64,000 bases of DNA. Source: Myxocyprinus asiaticus (lineage: Eukaryota > Chordata > Actinopteri > Cypriniformes > Catostomidae). Position numbers and translations under genes: made by a program. The notes beneath the pieces are model-generated. The model worked only from the letters and a program-made list of their open reading frames with translations. It had not been told where the DNA came from and ran no database searches. Shown piece after piece: positions 49,334 to 60,300 of the stretch; the stretch's first letter is position 1, and every line of letters begins with the position of its first letter. The DNA lies in the NCBI RefSeq assembly GCF_019703515.2, contig NC_059382.1, positions 10,612,001 to 10,676,000 on the forward strand, written 5' to 3'.

Positions 49334-49338
49334 GATAT

Positions 49339-50130
49339 GACATTTTATGGTCAGTTGTAAACACAAAACTCAACTGTTTATGCAAAACTCAAAACTCATG
49401 CAAAACTGCTGAGGACTCTGATATAAATTATCCATTTCTGATGCTTGTATGAATCATAGTTCTATTAAAAGCATGAGTCTTACCAAAACATATGTGAGAT
49501 CTCCGACAATAATGTGATGACAACATTTGAAAATGCAAAACCTAAGCATTCTGGATCCATTACAAAGGTAAAGTAAATTGAGCTGATGTTTCTTGGAAGG
49601 CGCCCCAGAAATCTGTGTCCATGGAATCGACTTTAACATACTGGAATTCTGATTCAGATGGAGCTATCAGCATAATTGTGGCCTTATTATGTGTTGAGAA
49701 ATTATGAGACCTTTGGATCATGTAGGACAATAATGGACAAAACAGGAAATAAGCAAAGCTTGATTCGTGTATCTGCTAAATAGACTGCTAAACTGAAAGC
49801 ACAAGGCACCCAGTGCTGTTATACTAAATATGAGCACTCTTCAAAAGCCGCTTGTCCAATCAGATTTGAAGACCGGAACTAACAGTTGTATAATTAATAA
49901 TACATCATGTTAATCTACAAGACTTGATAGAGTACCTAATGCAGTACAGGCACATATTAGTGATTGTCAACATCTAAAACACTGACACATTTTCTTATTA
50001 CCTGTTACTCATAGAGTGAAGGTTTCCACTGAATTTAGAGCAGGTCTCAGCAATAGTGGCAAGGCAGCACTTGTCCAGGACAAAGACTGAAATAAACCAG
50101 CAAAAGTAGTGTAAGTCAGGAAAACATACT
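49339..50130. other. Intergenic between two LTR elements
   Basis: No exon or recognisable repeat. Confidence 0.4.
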
Positions 50131-50615
50131 GTCGATGTAATGTGTATTTTGTTGATTCATGTTTTTCATGTCTTTTATTTTGAAAAGTTTAGTTCCTGTT
50201 TCATGTCATGTGTTCCTGGTCATGTGATGTCCTGTTTTCCCTCCATGTTCATGTGTCTTGTTGTCATTGGTTCATTGTTTGATTAACTTGTTTAGAGTTC
50301 TGTTTTTTCACTGGTTTATGTTCTCCCATATCCATGTATTTAAACCCTCATGTTTTCCACTGTCCTTTGTTAGGTATTGTGATTGGTAACGTTGTCACGT
50401 TTTGTCAGGCAAAGTTTATGTCAAGCCATGTTAATGTCAAGCCAAGTTTACATCAAGTCTAGTCAAGTTCATGTTTTATGTTTCTTTCATGTTTATAGTT
50501 AGGGTTTATTGGATTTCACATTTATAAATAAATCTGCACTTGAGTTCTTCAATTCATCGTCTTCGTTATTGTCATTGCCAGCACCAGCAACGTTACAGAA
50601 ATACCTAACTGTAAT

Positions 50616-51269
50616 ATGAACCCAGCAATCCAGCTCCTCCGCCTACGTCGGGGGAATCGTCCCCTGGAGCATTATGTGGAGGACTTCTGCGATCTGGCCT
50701 GCTGGGTGGATTTTAATGTGGTTGCCCTCAAAGACTGTTTCTGTTTTGGATTGAGTGAGCCAATCTCCTCGTTGATGCCTGGCAGTCACAGTTCCCTCAA
50801 GCTGGTTCAGTATATCGACATTGCCCTGCAAATGACTGGTTCTATGTTCACTGTGGGGGAGGTGGATGCTGAGCCAGAGGTCCACGACATGGCCGCTGAG
50901 CCAGAGGTCCACGACATGGCCGCCCAGCCAGAGTTTCACGTCATGGCCGCCGAGCCAGAGTTTCACATCATGGCCACCATCAGCCTGCTCCATGCCATGT
51001 CACAGCAACGCCTCAGCATGCTCCATGCCATGTCACTGCAACGACTCAGCCTGCTCAATGCCATGTCACAGCCACACCTCAGCCTGCTCCATGCCATGTC
51101 ACAGCCATGCCTCAGCCTCAGCCTTCTCCATGCCATGTCACAGCAATGCCTCAGCCTGCTCCATGCCATGTCACAGCCACGCCTGAGCCTGCTCCATGCC
51201 ATATCACAGCCACGCCTGAGCCTGCTCCATGCCAAGTCACAGCCACATCTGCTCCATGCCTTGTCATAG
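50616..51269 (+). CDS. gag-like ORF with tandem repeats
   Basis: 217 codons from ATG. Residues 1-85 resemble the matrix/capsid-like part of fish Gypsy gag proteins (NRPLEHYVEDFCDLACWVDF; a hydrophobic FGLSEPISSLMPG). Then come four 9-residue repeats (EPEVHDMAA-type) and about nine 11-residue repeats (LLHAMSQPRLS-type). At DNA level these are 27- and 33-bp tandem repeats. Nucleic-acid-binding or enzymatic motifs are not seen. Confidence 0.7.
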   Translation: MNPAIQLLRLRRGNRPLEHYVEDFCDLACWVDFNVVALKDCFCFGLSEPISSLMPGSHSSLKLVQYIDIALQMTGSMFTVGEVDAEPEVHDMAAEPEVHDMAAQPEFHVMAAEPEFHIMATISLLHAMSQQRLSMLHAMSLQRLSLLNAMSQPHLSLLHAMSQPCLSLSLLHAMSQQCLSLLHAMSQPRLSLLHAISQPRLSLLHAKSQPHLLHALS

Positions 51270-51960
51270 CCACATCTGAGCTATTAGACCTGGAGATGGT
51301 TCCCGCCCTTGTACCCACCCTTAGTTCTCCTGAGCAGGCAAGGGGAATTTTCAACCCTCCGACCCTGCCTGGACCCTCCGAGCCCTGGACTCTGCCTTGG
51401 CCTGTCAGTCCCTCGACATCGCCTCGGCTCTGCGTTCCCTTGGCTCCACTGCGGTCCTTCAGCCTGTCGGCTTTGCCAGGGTCCCTTGTCCCACCGGCTC
51501 CTCCTTGGTCTGTCGGTCACCTGGCTCCGCCTTGGCTCTCAGATCCTCTGGCTGCGCCTCGTCCCTCCGATCCGTCAGCTCCACCGGAGACCTCCATCCC
51601 TACGGCTCCGCATTGGTCCTCAGCCCCACTGGCTCTGCCTCAGTCTTCCGATCCCCCAACACCGCCTTGCTCCTCCCTGCCTCTGGCTCCACCCTGGTCC
51701 TTCGAGTCTTCGGCTACTCTCTGGGTACCAAGTTCCCTGGTGTTGCCCTTCAAGTCTCTCATGGCTCCACCTTCAACGGCTCTGCCCCTCGAGCCTCTCA
51801 GGGCCCCACCTTCCATTGACTCTGCCCTGGTCCCATGCCCCACACCCTGTCTCGCCAGGCCACGCCCCATGCCATGCCATTCCAAGCCACGCCTCAACTC
51901 CCCCCCCCAGCACCCTACAGAGCTTTGGAATATTATGTCATGTTTTCTGTGTTTTGTTCA
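51270..51960 (+). other. Proline-rich, multi-frame open tail of the LTR element
   Basis: GC-rich repetitive sequence open in more than one frame (51107-52048, 51309-52160, 51397-51819). One frame repeats SDPxAPPxSS-like proline/serine units. It probably derives from a gag linker of the parental element, and it is unclear which frame, if any, was coding. Confidence 0.5.
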
Positions 51961-53311
51961 TGTGTTGGGGTGTCGGGAGCCGCTCCTTAGTGGGGGGATA
52001 TGTCATGTCTATTATGTTGATTCATGTTTTTCATGTCTTTTATTTTGAAAAGTTTAGTTCCTGTTTCATGTCATGTGTTCCTGGTCATGTGATGTCCTGT
52101 TTTCCCTCCATGTTCATGTGTCTTGTTTTCATTGGTTCATTGTTTGATTATCTTGTTTAGAGTTCTGTTTGTTCATTGGTTTATGTTCTCCCATGTCCAT
52201 GTATTTAAACCCTCATGTTTTCCATTGTCCTTTCTTAGGTATTGTGATTGGTAACGTTGTCACGCTTTGTCAGGCCAAGTTTATGTCAAGCCATGTTAAT
52301 GTCAAGCCAAGTTTACATCAAGTCTAGTCAAGTTCATGTTTTATGTTTCTTTCGTGTTTATAGTTAGAGTTTACTGGATTTCACATTTATAAATAAATTT
52401 GCACTTGGGTTCCTCAATTCATCGTCTTCATCATTGTCATTCCAGTGCCAGCAACGTTACAGTCGACTGCTCTCCATCAATTAACTTATGTGTGTGGTAA
52501 TGGAAAGACTTTTGGAGATTAAAGGAGTTTAGTCTCCTCACAAAATAAGTATTTTGCTGCAATAGATAACTCCAGAATATCTCAAGACAGCTGTTGCTCT
52601 CAGTATCCTATCTGAAGTCTTTCTTGGACAGCAAATTGCCAGATGGTTATGTGTAACTATTCAGCTCTGACATTTTGTTTTATGATATTTACTCATGATG
52701 TCGACCTTGATAAACCTTGAACTGAGCTTTAAAATTCTTCAAAGACAAGCATATTGGACTATTGATAAGAGAGGATGTGTTACACAAGCTTACTGTCCAA
52801 ACAAGGAGAATAGAATTTAGATTACGGCAGAAGTATAACACAGTCCATTAGTGCACCAAGTTAAATGCAACACTTTGGTTCTCAAAAGATCTGTTTTGAC
52901 CTACTAAAATATATATTTATAGCCACTTTAAATCCCTTGGCTTTTGTTCATTATAGGGGCCAAATTAAAAAGCATAAGAAGAGAAGGAACATCTGCAAAG
53001 ATGCTTGATATATTTTTTTGGGCTCCGTTTGCATATTTCTTGGCAGGAAGAAAAAACCTGAGTCTTTCAGTACAATTTCAGTACAAATGATGCTGAAAAC
53101 TGAATTTGAGATTAAGTGCTTATTTCTTGTATTTGATATATTTTAAGTGATAAAATAGATTTTTCATAATTTCCTTTACTGTGTACAGTATGTGCAGAAC
53201 AGTTTTGAGAACTGCATGCAAGTGTTTCCAACAAAATGCTGTTTTGCATTCAACCACCAGTAATTGGTCCCAAGTTCATACACAAATTTGTTTTTTTAAC
53301 ATATTGAAATC

Positions 53312-53355
<44 letters not shown>

Positions 53356-53938
53356 AATACCATTTATTACAACATAACTTTTTTTTAAATGTGTATCTTT
53401 AAAAAATGCACAGTAAGTGAATCAAATTTTAATTAATGCTCTGATAGATTTGGAACAACTTGTTAAATTCAAAACAAATAAATGATAAATTCATACTAAA
53501 TAATAATAATAATAATAACAACAACAATAAACACTTTCTTTCCAAAGCACTTAAGCAAGATAATACTTGTTTTAAAAACATTTTTTCTTTTGTATTGAAG
53601 AATTTTATCACAAAGCCACACTCCATTTATTTCTTAGATGTAAACAGTTTGTCTTAAGGAAGTAACAAACTCATTAATTAAGTTGATTGGCCACAGATTC
53701 CAGATTCATTTTCTGTCTTTCAGGAAAATCCAGTCTGATATTAATTAAATCCACAGACAGATGGAATATATATTCTTTCATGTGATGGCTTTTTGGGTCC
53801 TCTGTGCATTGTAAAACTTATAAGACAAAAACATTCATTCAGATGAGATCATTAAAAGGGATGGTTATATTTTCCTTAGTTTTAAACCATAGTTCTTTCC
53901 ATTATAATGCATTCGACTGCACTGCACAGACAGGAGGG

Positions 53939-53942
<4 letters not shown>

Positions 53943-53982
<40 letters not shown>
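53943..53982. repeat. (GA)n microsatellite
   Basis: About 20 GA units. Confidence 0.95.
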
Positions 53983-53985
<3 letters not shown>

Positions 53986-55532
53986 CGAGGTTCAATATTT
54001 TATCATTAATAATGAAACATTCCATTGTGACCACTCAAAAAGTCTGTGTTGTAGGGAGTGCATGCCATATTTCCATCAGTGCGGTATCATTAAAAAACAA
54101 TGTGTGTTTTAATAAATCCAGGAATGGTTCTTCCTTTTCTGAGTAGCTCTTCATTTCAAACATGTCACACGAGTACTAGTTTTTGGGAGGAAATTGTGTC
54201 TTTCCCCTCATTTTTTTTTTCTCTCAAATATTTATTAATTTTTATTTATTTATTGTAAATGTTGTAATATATGTCTATAAAGTGGTTAACTTTTTATTCC
54301 ATTCTATCTAGGTAGTTCACATTTTGTTGAGTCATAAAGGTTTTGTGTTGAGGCTGTGAGTTTTGCCCCTTTGGGTATGAACTGGTTTGTGTCTGTGTCA
54401 CAAGTGGTAAAGCTATTAACACTCAGAGACCAACTATAGCAAAGCAGTAGTAACACATGTTTAAACTAATTATAATGAGAGTTTTTCACTGAATATGTGT
54501 TGAAACCACATACAACTGCAGCTCACAATCTGAAATGTATCATAGCAACATGTTTGGCAGGAACATATTTATAATCTGAAGCATGCAAAATCACACATCA
54601 TTGCCAGTGCCTATACTGACACCATTGCTTACTGTTTTGGATCAAACTGAGCAATCTTCCAAGTAAGTTTTTTTTTTCTTCTTCTTCAGATGAAATTCAA
54701 CAATCTATTGAGTCTTTTTTTTTTTTTTTTTTTTTTAAATCCCATGTCTAATTTCAACCTCCTAGCTTGCTGATGGGGTCTCTCAAGAAAGTCAAGGCAT
54801 ATGTTTTGGTACTTGAATACTTAGCAATGGAAAATATGTAACCTTTAAAACTCAGGTTTGCACTTTTACATAAGTGACATACATGCAAAGATATATAAGT
54901 TCTGTATGTAGGACCTCAGAGGTTAATCACACCCATTTTTTCAACCCTGAAAACTTGTTCATGTCATTTCAAATATCCGGATTGATTGTTTTAGAGGGTT
55001 TGGGGGCATGTGATTTACCCACCCACCGGCATGTGGTGAAAAATGTAAACCTTTTCTTATCATGCTTTGCCTTGCATTGGCCCTCTTGCTTGAACAAGCT
55101 ACTTAGGGTTGGCCTGAAACATGACTCTGTTAGGCAACAAAGATTTGACGCTCTGATAAATAAAATGAAAAGTATAATAAAAGTTGATCTGATGTGACCC
55201 AAGCAGGTTGTCAGAAAAAGGTAGATTGATTTTAGCATTAAATCCAGTGGCTGGAGTTCTTGGAACTATCTCAAAATCAACCCAGCTGAATTGTATGTGC
55301 ACACTGCAGTGGGATGCAAGTCCGCACTAGCCCCCCACAATGACCTCCATTTCTGTATGGAAATCAACAGCAGCAAGTTTAGTCTTGCATTCTGAAAAAT
55401 GTTCTCAGCCTTTACATTCTTAATTAAGTTGGCTTTATACATTTACATATGTATGTATAGTAATTTGCCAAGTCCAAGCTACTACTATAGATGAATAATT
55501 ATATTTATGTATATGTATATCAAATAAAAAAA

Positions 55533-55534
<2 letters not shown>

Positions 55535-55599
<65 letters not shown>
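55535..55599. repeat. (AT)n microsatellite
   Basis: About 32 AT units, able to form a cruciform. Confidence 0.95.
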
Positions 55600-55602
<3 letters not shown>

Positions 55603-57173
55603 AATGCAGTAAGAGTACAAATATTTTGTCGTTGCTGAAATTGCTTTTAGATTCTGTATATGTTAACCAGCATTCCTTACTGTAAAAAAAAAAAAAAAAA
55701 AAAATCAGTGTGAAGTACTTTAGTGTTTTAAAAGTTTCAACGTTTAGTGATCAGAGAAAATACTAAGCTAATGCAATGTTTCTTTTTTATAGGATTTTCT
55801 TTAGATAACTTCACTGGTTATTCTGGAATGAAGTGAACTTTCTGCAGATACATTCATTACATTCCATATTAACACAAAATGTCAGTGTATAACATGCTAA
55901 AACATAGAAGTTATGAATAAAGTGAAAGGAAAATCTGGTTGTTGTCTTTGCAAGGTTGTTGTCAAAGCTTTGTACACCCTGGAAGATTATGCATGAAAGA
56001 TTGTTTGGTTAAACGCATGAATCTCAATGTACCCTGAAGCAAGCAATTCACGATTTATATAGCCTACATAAGCATGGACTGTTTTGTGCTGATTTTGAAG
56101 AAATCTAAACTACAACTTTAGAAGAGTGCTGATTGAGCTATAAATAAACAAGTTAAGAACTGTTGATGGCTCACAAAATTATTCTGATAAAAATAGATGT
56201 ACCTTATACATTTTATAGAAATCTTTTCTATGAAAGTAAAATGGTTAGCATATACCTGTATGTAAAATTATTTGGCTAATATTAAAAGATAGAGCTTCAA
56301 GACAAGAAAATCTTATTTATGTAAGTACAAATTTTTTAAGCGAAGTAATGTTTTATGGTGAATGCTTGAATATCTCAAAAAATGGACTTAAACAGTTTCA
56401 TATCTAAAAGTTGAGTTTATGAAGGAAATTGTAAAATAAATGGAACATGCCAACACTTCATCTCATAAAAAAATTGACAAGTAACATGAAGATGCGGTTC
56501 GAGATATAGCTTTGACTTTTCAAATCAAGCACTGTGCTGCACGTTATACAATCTGTTCAAATCTGTAATTAGACCCACACAAAACACTGAGGAAGAAATA
56601 CCAAACCTTCACCCCATCAGAAAAGAAAAACAATATTTCAGATATTTTTTTTAACAAAACAATTTGCAAACATGATTCAGTATTTATTTAAGACTTCGCA
56701 TTGCTAAACATGAGCACCATAAAATCATTGTAAATGCAATAGTAAACCATATCCCAAAACATTAAATTCATATTGCTGGTTTTAAGGTATTTTTATAATG
56801 CTAAACACTGAACTGTTCCCCACACCACAACTCCACATATTTCATATGCACACCTCCATTAAAAAAAAAAAAAAATCCTGGCTTGGATGCACTCCACATG
56901 GTTGTACAAATCATTAAGAACTGTGTATTATACAAATCATCAAAAAGCACACTAAATTGTTTGTGTTAACACATTACTACTGATTGATAAGATGAAACTT
57001 ACTTTCTGCAACAAAAGGTTCAAACTGCACTTTACAAAAAAAAAAAAAAAAAAAATATTTACATAAACATATGGGAAACAATGTAACATCCCTGTTCTGA
57101 CCAAATATAACTGACCAAAAATCATTAAGTCACCTCGGGAGAACAAAGTATGTAGGGATTAGCATTCTTGATT

Positions 57174-57179
57174 TTTATT
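57174..57179 (-). terminator. postn: Candidate postn polyadenylation signal
   Basis: AATAAA on the minus strand, about 130 bp downstream of the postn stop codon. Confidence 0.5.
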
Positions 57180-57305
57180 TTGCCCTAAACCCAGCTCCAA
57201 CCTGGTAAGTTCTGAACCATTGCACAAGTAAATGTAGGAAGTATATGGTTTGTTCCTTGAATACCTGTTAACTATTTAGGTCTTGTGTTCATGCGCTCAC
57301 TTGGC

Positions 57306-60300
57306 CTACTTTGCACTGGCCATTCTGGTTCTTCTCTGAGGTACGCCTGAGAATTGGAGTATAGAAGAGAGGTCACTGAGAGCTTGTAGGACATTGATTG
57401 TTCACTTTTTTAGCATACAATGTAAAACAAAAATGAATGCTCCCAAAAGTGTCATGCATTTGACTTCATGTACAAGCACTTTCATCCAACTGTTTGTTCA
57501 TACTATGACCATATCTGTGCACAAATGTTTAAACTGCATAAATCAGATTAGGCTAAACCAGCTAAGACCAGCAAACCCTTTTTTTTTTTTTAAGCATTGC
57601 ATTGCTTTAGTAAACAATTCTTTAGTAAATTATTTACCTTGCACTCTTCTTCCAGGCACTCTTCTTGTTCCCTCTGTAAATGGAAAAAGGCAGGTCACCT
57701 ATGTTTACAAGACTATTTAGCGAGAGATACCTTCGCAAATGTCAAAATCTCACCTTGAATTAATCTAGTGATGCCCTCAGAGTTTTCGCCAAAATCTAGA
57801 GGTGAAAAAACAGGGAGAAATGAATAATTTTGGCATTTGTATGGTCATACGTGGAGAAGTAGATAGAAAAAGGAAAAGGAAGGAAGTTTAGTGGTCGATT
57901 TAGCCGGCTTTACTCCATAGCCTGAAGCATACAGAATCTAATTCCAAGACATAAAAGAGATAACATCAAAGATTGACTTCCTTTACCAGTACCCTTAACA
58001 AAACAGATATTGTAACCTGAAATATGACAAAAACATTATGGGAAAAAAAAAAAATGATTTGGTACAAGGAGCCCAAGGTGTGGTTAACAGTTAGCTCTGG
58101 TACTAGCATGCTAATAGAGGGTTCAAAGCAGCACACTACCATATAGCTCCAAATCAGAGGAGCTGGTGACTGAGTATTCAGGACCTGTTGATACAAAACA
58201 TTAAGCAGTGTCAACAATTGTGCAGTCCAAATCCAGAAAAGGGTCTGTCGGTTCTGGCTACAAAGGAAATGTTGAGAAACATCACATACTGTATGTTTGG
58301 AAAAGTCATATTCCAAGACTCATTAGTCGAACACTATCATTGCATTGCTATTTGTACACATTACTGGGTAATTGACATTAGATACTTAAAATTACATGTC
58401 CTGTGGTATAACATGCTAAACTCTCTCTGTCTAAAATGATTTTAAACAGCATTTTGCTAATTCTTTTATCATTATGAATGCAGTTTCATGACAATATAAG
58501 AGACCACATAAAGTATTTGTTCTTTCATAAACTGTCACACCGCAGGGCCGTTTAAAATTAACTAGTGAAGGAACACAATAGTAAATAAAAGGGTAAAAAG
58601 CTAAAGGGAAATGGTGAAAAGTCAAACAGGACATCAATATATAGACAAATATACATAAAGAATAAACAGTATACTTTCCCTTGTACACTGATACGAATTT
58701 TAACATAAAATCCTGATGTTGATAAAAAAAATTTAAAAAGTACCTGGACATGTGGCAACTACCCTAATGCACTGATAATCCATTTAACAAGCAAATGAAA
58801 ATAATGTTTTGCGTTAAATTTCTAAAATATTCTCACAAATCTGCATCATGTATGTGCTAAATAATATTTACCTTCAATGACTCTGGTGACTTTAGTGAGA
58901 GATGGTTCCCCTTCGATTACTCTGGTAACCTTAGTTATAGAGGGTTCACCTTCGATTACCCTGGTAACTTTAGTGATAGAGGGTTCTCCTTCAATCACAC
59001 GTGTAACCTTCGTAATGCTCGGCTCGCCCTCAATGACCCGTGTCACCTTGGTGATAGTGGGCTCTCCCTGGATGACTCTGGTGACTTTTGTAACATCACC
59101 GGGGACTGCAGAGACAGATTTAAGAAAGAGGCTAGTTATTATACAAAATATTTTCAGGCAGCAGAGAGCAATAATCAAATTCCCTGGGGTCTATTACCTG
59201 TGATGATTTTTCCTACAGGAAAAGGAAACATAAGCGAAATGTAATGATTTCAGGAAGGGGAAATATAATTATTTCAGCAAACAACACAACCGTTGTCTTT
59301 AAAAATACACATAAAAACTGCACTGCATCGATAAAAAGATAACTTTTGATACATACTTATCATAAATGTCAGAGGGATCTCTTGAAATCTGTATCCTGAA
59401 ACATACTGCAATGTAAAGAAAATACATGTTGGTATAGACGTTTTCAGAAGCTGGAATATTCACCTATGCAAATGTCTATTACACTGCTTTAGGTACATTT
59501 GATAGAATTACTCAAGAAAACAAGATGACATTTGGATCCTGTTACACATCTGTTTTGTGAGATCATATCGAGGCATGAAGCCTGAATCTGGTTGCACATA
59601 ATCAAATTGAAGTCAGACCTTCAGGGTTACCAAAAAAACACTTCTAAGGCAAGTAGGCCTACTGAATGGGTCCTCAGGGATGTTTTGCTCAGTCTTTTTG
59701 AGGACTAGTTCATGCGTATGACTTGGTTTTAAAGGAGCATGTCATAATTCAGTACCTTAATTTGGATGTATCGGATGATTCTTCTCAGGAGTGAGAGGAG
59801 TTCCTGGCTCCCGACAGGAATATCTTTACAGTAAAACATTAGTAGACATTAGTTTGGTAGTCACTGAAACATGCAAATGATTTATACAGTAAAGCCACTG
59901 CAACAGAGAACATATTGAACAATGGAATTTATTAGGCTTGTGTAATTGTATAATGCTCACCCTCAGGGTACAGAAGAGACCTGACGAAGTGGATAACTCC
60001 ATTTGTGGCCATTAGATCAGACTCTGGAACTTTCACAGTGTTTACCTGCATGGTCTCGTTTGCCTAAAAACAATGATGTTTTTATATTTTTAATAAGTAT
60101 TGTAATAAAACAATGCAAAAAGTAAGTACTAGGCAGTTTTTATCTTAAATGAGATATATATTGTCCTAAATCTTAAAAATGACTGTCATTGGTGTAATAA
60201 CAATATTTTCAGGTTGCTTCAGTCATATTGAAAAAATACTTGATTTAAAAAAAAAAAAGATGTAAATGTTACATCATAGACTTTTTTTAGGTAATTTGAC

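Larger units (their letters stand above)
45294..49338 (+). mobile_element. Gypsy/Ty3 chromodomain LTR retrotransposon, defective
   Basis: A complete insertion, 45299-49333, between identical 5-bp duplications GATAT. It has two LTRs (TGTCAGAG to CTCTGACA), a short gag remnant, reverse transcriptase, RNase H, integrase and a C-terminal chromodomain. Protease and the start of reverse transcriptase are missing. A purine tract (AGAGGGAGGGG) precedes the 3' LTR. Multiple frame breaks make it defective. Gene order RT-RNaseH-IN and the chromodomain place it with chromoviruses of the Ty3/Gypsy group. Confidence 0.93.
50136..52461 (+). mobile_element. Non-autonomous LTR retrotransposon with one ORF
   Basis: A 2.3-kb element between identical 5-bp duplications GTCGA (50131-50135 and 52462-52466). 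The LTRs of 462 and 461 bp (50136-50597 and 52001-52461) are highly similar. Each has TATTTAAA and AATAAA signals. A purine tract (TAGTGGGGGGATA) precedes the 3' LTR. The 1.4-kb interior holds a gag-like ORF and proline-rich sequence but no polymerase or integrase, so it must move by borrowed enzymes. Confidence 0.9.
52467..57172. other. Intergenic, microsatellites only
   Basis: No exon is supported in this 4.7-kb stretch. It contains (ATT)n at 53312-53354, (AAT)n at about 53503-53520, (GA)n at 53943-53982, a poly-T at about 54715-54736 and a long (AT)n at 55535-55599. Open frames across them are low-complexity artefacts. Confidence 0.5.

Noticed and set aside
50866..51260. CRISPR-like array
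   Set aside because: The 27- and 33-bp repeats are contiguous without spacers and form a coding tandem repeat in a retroelement.
50616..51269. Host gene encoding an HAMSQP repeat protein
   Set aside because: It is bounded by LTRs with exact GTCGA duplications, so it belongs to a mobile element.
51309..52160. 283-codon frame as a separate gene
   Set aside because: It overlaps other open frames in GC-rich repeats and crosses into the 3' LTR.
57966..58316. Possible additional postn exon between 57795 and 58872
   Set aside because: No segment has both good splice signals and similarity, and exons 58872 and 57795 already join in phase to match the human tail.
58877..59203. 108-codon plus-strand repeat protein
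   Set aside because: Antisense to the periostin repeat exon; the minus-strand frame matches periostin and joins in phase.
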